Below are positions 60,162 through 64,000 of a DNA stretch of 64,000 nt, piece after piece. Every line of letters begins with the position of its first letter. Within the stretch, counting starts at the first letter, position 1. Where the stretch lies: assembly GCA_944470555.2 (NCBI GenBank), contig OX104130.1:52981491-53045490 (forward strand). The letters are read 5' to 3'. The position numbers were made by a program, and so were the translations under genes. The stretch is from Heterobilharzia americana (lineage: Eukaryota; Platyhelminthes; Trematoda; Strigeidida; Schistosomatidae). A model generated the notes under the pieces. The model was not told the origin of the DNA and did not search any database. It was given only the letters and a program-made list of their open reading frames with translations.

Positions 60162-61520
60162 CCTTATTAGATGATCAGTGATGCGCGAGATCTGAAAATG
60201 AGCAAATTGTTGGGACTGACCATTGAAATTCTAAGCAAAACAGTTTATCGTATTCATTGGGATTACTGTATGCATTTCAATGAACAATGCTCTTAGTCCT
60301 CTCCACATTTTTAGCGTCCAGTTTTAAACGGCAGGTGAGACGCCACTACAAATGGATGCACCAGTCTATGTCAAATCGAGATGGAAACTAGTCAAGGAAA
60401 ACAGTTGATGCAAGATAATGGCTTACGAGCCAGACCAATTCAACTATTTCATCGACTGACTGTACAAGTTTGAACCCACTCAGAGTGAATGAGGATATTG
60501 CCGGCTGTGTATCAGTGCGATGGTGAGAACATATAAGTAAGTACTCAAATCTCATTCTCTTCCATGAAAATCCTCTTGGACAGCATACCCTAGCATGCGT
60601 TGATGTAGGAATGATATTCTTCTCAGCCTCCCTGACTTTCTACAATACCGTTTCAGGATATCTGTATATCACGGAGAAATAAGAATTGGTGCTGTAAAGC
60701 CGAATATATTCTTATCGAACAGATCAGCGTAACACGTGTGACCGCATGGTGAGTGATACAAAGTCGGAAATTTGAAGAAGTGTGAGTGTGCAAGAGATTG
60801 TGGTGACACCTTTGTGATGAGTGGCATGCCTGAAGCTTAGTACCTACACTATCCACACATCGTATATTTCAAACAGACGTTACATCACGTTAACCAGTGA
60901 AACAAATTCATAAATACACATGAATATCCACTCAAGTGGTGAGAAGTTTCCAAACAGTTGTGTAGACCTATTCAGGTTGAGTGTGTATGCTAGTGCAATC
61001 AATCTCTTAGTCAAATACATAGGTACTTGTGTCATGAAACAGCCTCTCAGCTCACACTGATAATCCCCTCTCGTGTCATCGCTATTGGGCAGAAACCCCA
61101 CACCGAATATCAATTAGACACTAAACATTAGGCGGTCGTTCTACAAGTGAGCATCTTGCTCATAAATATCGGTAAGAATACTGGAGACGATGAATTGTAT
61201 GTGGTTGACATTACATAAGCTACTGAGGATTCGACTCGTGACTGCACTGAGGACTCATCAGTCATCATCAAACGAAGAAAAATACACGCATCATTTCACT
61301 CGAACTTACATTGAGAACCGAGATACTGCAAGGCACTTGAGGAAGAGTTATCCATTTTGATGACGAACCTCCTATATATATATGCATTTGAGAAATTGTG
61401 AAAAGAAGTGTTTGTGTCCATGACCTATGAAGGTTTGTTAAGACGCATGACTTCAATTTAGTTTGACAAATTATCTGTAACATTGCTAGTTAATTAGATC
61501 TATCGGATAGAATGTATTAG
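59171..61520. repeat. palindrome left arm
   Basis: Reverse complement of 61652-64000 (coordinate sums 123172, then 123171 across the 1 bp indel). It contains A2 exons 1-2 and their upstream region. The arm probably extends further left, because the right arm is cut by the window end. Confidence 0.88.
60162..61520. other. copy A2 upstream region
   Basis: Duplicate of the gene A 5' flank with one inserted A near 60374. It faces the same flank of A3 across the palindrome centre. Confidence 0.6.
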
Positions 61521-61651
61521 AGCTTGTTTGCTAGAACACCAGTTTCAAGTGAGATCTTCTACAAAATATGATTTAGTCAGGTCAGTAGATGTACGTGATT
61601 CACAGATTGGCTTGACGCTGAATCACATGCATATCGCTCAAGAGAACAGCA
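61521..61651. other. palindrome spacer
   Basis: About 131 bp of single-copy centre between the arms. 61548-61638 resembles 46839-46930 at roughly 90 percent. No gene is visible here; a divergent promoter would have to lie in this spacer or the arms. Confidence 0.6.
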
Positions 61652-63009
61652 CTAATACATTCTATCCGATAGATCTAATTAACTAGCAATGTTACAGATA
61701 ATTTGTCAAACTAAATTGAAGTCATGCGTCTTAACAAACCTTCATAGGTCATGGACACAAACACTTCTTTTCACAATTTCTCAAATGCATATATATATAG
61801 GAGGTTCGTCATCAAAATGGATAACTCTTCCTCAAGTGCCTTGCAGTATCTCGGTTCTCAATGTAAGTTCGAGTGAAATGATGCGTGTATTTTTCTTCGT
61901 TTGATGATGACTGATGAGTCCTCAGTGCAGTCACGAGTCAAATCCTCAGTAGCTTATGTAATGTCAACCACATACAATTCATCGTCTCCAGTATTCTTAC
62001 CGATATTTATGAGCAAGATGCTCACTTGTAGAACGACCGCCTAATGTTTAGTGTCTAATTGATATTCGGTGTGGGGTTTCTGCCCAATAGCGATGACACG
62101 AGAGGGGATTATCAGTGTGAGCTGAGAGGCTGTTTCATGACACAAGTACCTATGTATTTGACTAAGAGATTGATTGCACTAGCATACACACTCAACCTGA
62201 ATAGGTCTACACAACTGTTTGGAAACTTCTCACCACTTGAGTGGATATTCATGTGTATTTATGAATTTGTTTCACTGGTTAACGTGATGTAACGTCTGTT
62301 TGAAATATACGATGTGTGGATAGTGTAGGTACTAAGCTTCAGGCATGCCACTCATCACAAAGGTGTCACCACAATCTCTTGCACACTCACACTTCTTCAA
62401 ATTTCCGACTTTGTATCACTCACCATGCGGTCACACGTGTTACGCTGATCTGTTCGATAAGAATATATTCGGCTTTACAGCACCAATTCTTATTTCTCCG
62501 TGATATACAGATATCCTGAAACGGTATTGTAGAAAGTCAGGGAGGCTGAGAAGAATATCATTCCTACATCAACGCATGCTAGGGTATGCTGTCCAAGAGG
62601 ATTTTCATGGAAGAGAATGAGATTTGAGTACTTACTTATATGTTCTCACCATCGCACTGATACACAGCCGGCAATATCCTCATTCACTCTGAGTGGGTTC
62701 AAACTTGTACAGTCAGTCGATGAAATAGTTGAATTGGTCTGGCTCGTAAGCCATTATCTTGCATCAACTGTTTTCCTTGACTAGTTTCCATCTCGATTGA
62801 CATAGACTGGTGCATCCATTTGTAGTGGCGTCTCACCTGCCGTTTAAAACTGGACGCTAAAAATGTGGAGAGGACTAAGAGCATTGTTCATTGAAATGCA
62901 TACAGTAATCCCAATGAATACGATAAACTGTTTTGCTTAGAATTTCAATGGTCAGTCCCAACAATTTGCTCATTTTCAGATCTCGCGCATCACTGATCAT
63001 CTAATAAGG
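61652..63009. other. copy A3 upstream region
   Basis: Inverted duplicate of the gene A 5' flank. No separate gene seen. Confidence 0.6.
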
Positions 63010-63937
63010 ATGGATTCAAAGGATTTCGAAACGGCATCTGGAAAACTTGTTCAATATATTATTGAGTATCGAAACGGTGCAAACAAACGGAAATTCTCTG
63101 TACTTCCTGATCTGGAGAAGATTAAACCTGGTTATCTGCAAAGGCTACTGCCCAACAGAGCACCGGAAAACAAAGAGCAGTTTGACGAAATACTTCAAGA
63201 TATAAGGCAAAAAATCATACCTGGAGTGAGTCAATTTCAGACATTTATCTAACCCTTCTATTGCACTAAACTTATATATGCAGCGTAGACCTCAATGCTT
63301 AGAAATAATCTCGAAATTGGGACACGAAATTCAGTTTCTCAAGATAACTTATTTTCGTGTAATTCTTTAATTTCTTCGACTTTAAATGAGGTCTTGTAAT
63401 GAGGCATGAGTACACACAATCTGCCTTACAGGTGGAAATCTACGACAGTTCATACCTCAGTCGAAGTCTTCCCACTTCCAAACATTGTGTTGCCATATTT
63501 GAAACCCACTCCACGCATTCACATGAAACAGCAAAGGCGATAGTGATAATTATCTTCCGTTAGATTCAAGACATAAAACTCACTCATGTTTCATTGTTAC
63601 TCACAGTAGTCTGTTATGAGATCCTAGTCCTTGAGTGGGATCCCACACCCGCTTATGTTTACTTTAACTTGCTTATCTCATTGTATGGCTAGCTGCCAGA
63701 CTCAGTGAAGCAACTAGTAGAAGTCATTACTTCGTCCAGTCATGAGAAGACGTGTGATGCCTACAAGAAAACACACACTACTATTGATTGATGTTTGTCT
63801 GTTGTTCTGTTGATTTCCACCAGGTGACTCATTGGCAACATCCAGATTTCCATGCGTTCTATCCAACTTGCACATCCTATCCAACAATGCTCGGAGACCT
63901 GTTAGCTGCAGCTATTGGATGTGTAGGATTCACATGG
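63010..63937 (+). CDS. AADC: AADC copy A3, exons 1-2, runs off window end
   Basis: Third copy of the gene A 5' end, on the plus strand. Exon 1 is 63010-63225 (72 codons, MDSKDF start) and exon 2 is 63824-63937 (VTHWQHPDF to VGFTW), with donors gtgagt and gtaagt. It is the inverted arm of a palindrome with A2. It lacks the extra A that A2 carries near 60374, so it agrees with gene A at that site. Whether A3 is a complete gene depends on sequence to the right of the window. Confidence 0.85.
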
Positions 63938-64000
63938 GTAAGTTCACATGTGATGCTTTTACTTCGACAAGAATTCATCGGTTCTTTGCATGTTCATATC

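Larger units (their letters stand above)
57035..61547. repeat. segmental duplication, copy 2 (copy A2)
   Basis: Partner of 42327-46838. Its left edge abuts an RTE fragment. Beyond its right edge, about 90 bp of weaker similarity continues (see findings). Confidence 0.9.
61652..64000. repeat. palindrome right arm (copy A3), continues past window
   Basis: Inverted copy of 59171-61520. Visible differences are one base near 61941 (caaatcc against cgaatcc) and the missing extra A. Confidence 0.88.

Overview
The window reads as nuclear DNA of a blood fluke (Schistosoma or a close relative). The reasons are AT-rich sequence, long introns, RTE/SR2-type retrotransposons ending in TAA-type repeats, a Penelope-like element, tRNA-derived SINEs, and several copies of the SINE-borne hammerhead ribozyme known from schistosomes. 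The species is not determined.

The only recognisable host genes are paralogues of one PLP-dependent group II decarboxylase family (aromatic-L-amino-acid / DOPA / tyrosine decarboxylase, AADC). Gene B is on the minus strand: eight exons are found between 30782 and 5248, and its 3' end is presumably left of base 1. Its introns (1 to 6.4 kb) are full of transposons: two RTE elements, one of them with another RTE fragment nested inside, several SINEs and the hammerhead sequences. Gene A is also on the minus strand: nine exons run from 45453 to 37080 in only 8.4 kb, with the same exon phases as gene B, and its last roughly 80-100 codons were not located. A 32-base N gap (35528-35559) lies between the two genes, so their adjacency depends on scaffolding.

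Upstream of gene A the window is a patchwork of rearranged copies. A segment of gene B (6388-7641, carrying exon 7) reappears inverted at 47107-50531 and is split by a 2.2 kb Penelope-like element. The 5' 4.5 kb of gene A (42327-46838, exons 1-4) reappears almost unchanged at 57035-61547 (copy A2), cut off in intron 4 at a fragment of RTE retrotransposon. From 61652 the same sequence runs back in inverted orientation to the window end (copy A3, exons 1-2 on the plus strand). A2 and A3 thus form a large head-to-head palindrome with a spacer of about 130 bp. A separate exact 556 bp tandem duplication lies at 54591-55702.

The most interesting signal is therefore a decarboxylase locus undergoing recent segmental duplication, inversion and probably sequence homogenisation, with retroelements at the breakpoints. 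The main competing explanation is haplotype or palindrome misassembly. No bacterial-type operons, CRISPR arrays, rRNA genes or convincing tRNA genes were seen. Exon limits come from reading splice signals and family motifs by eye.
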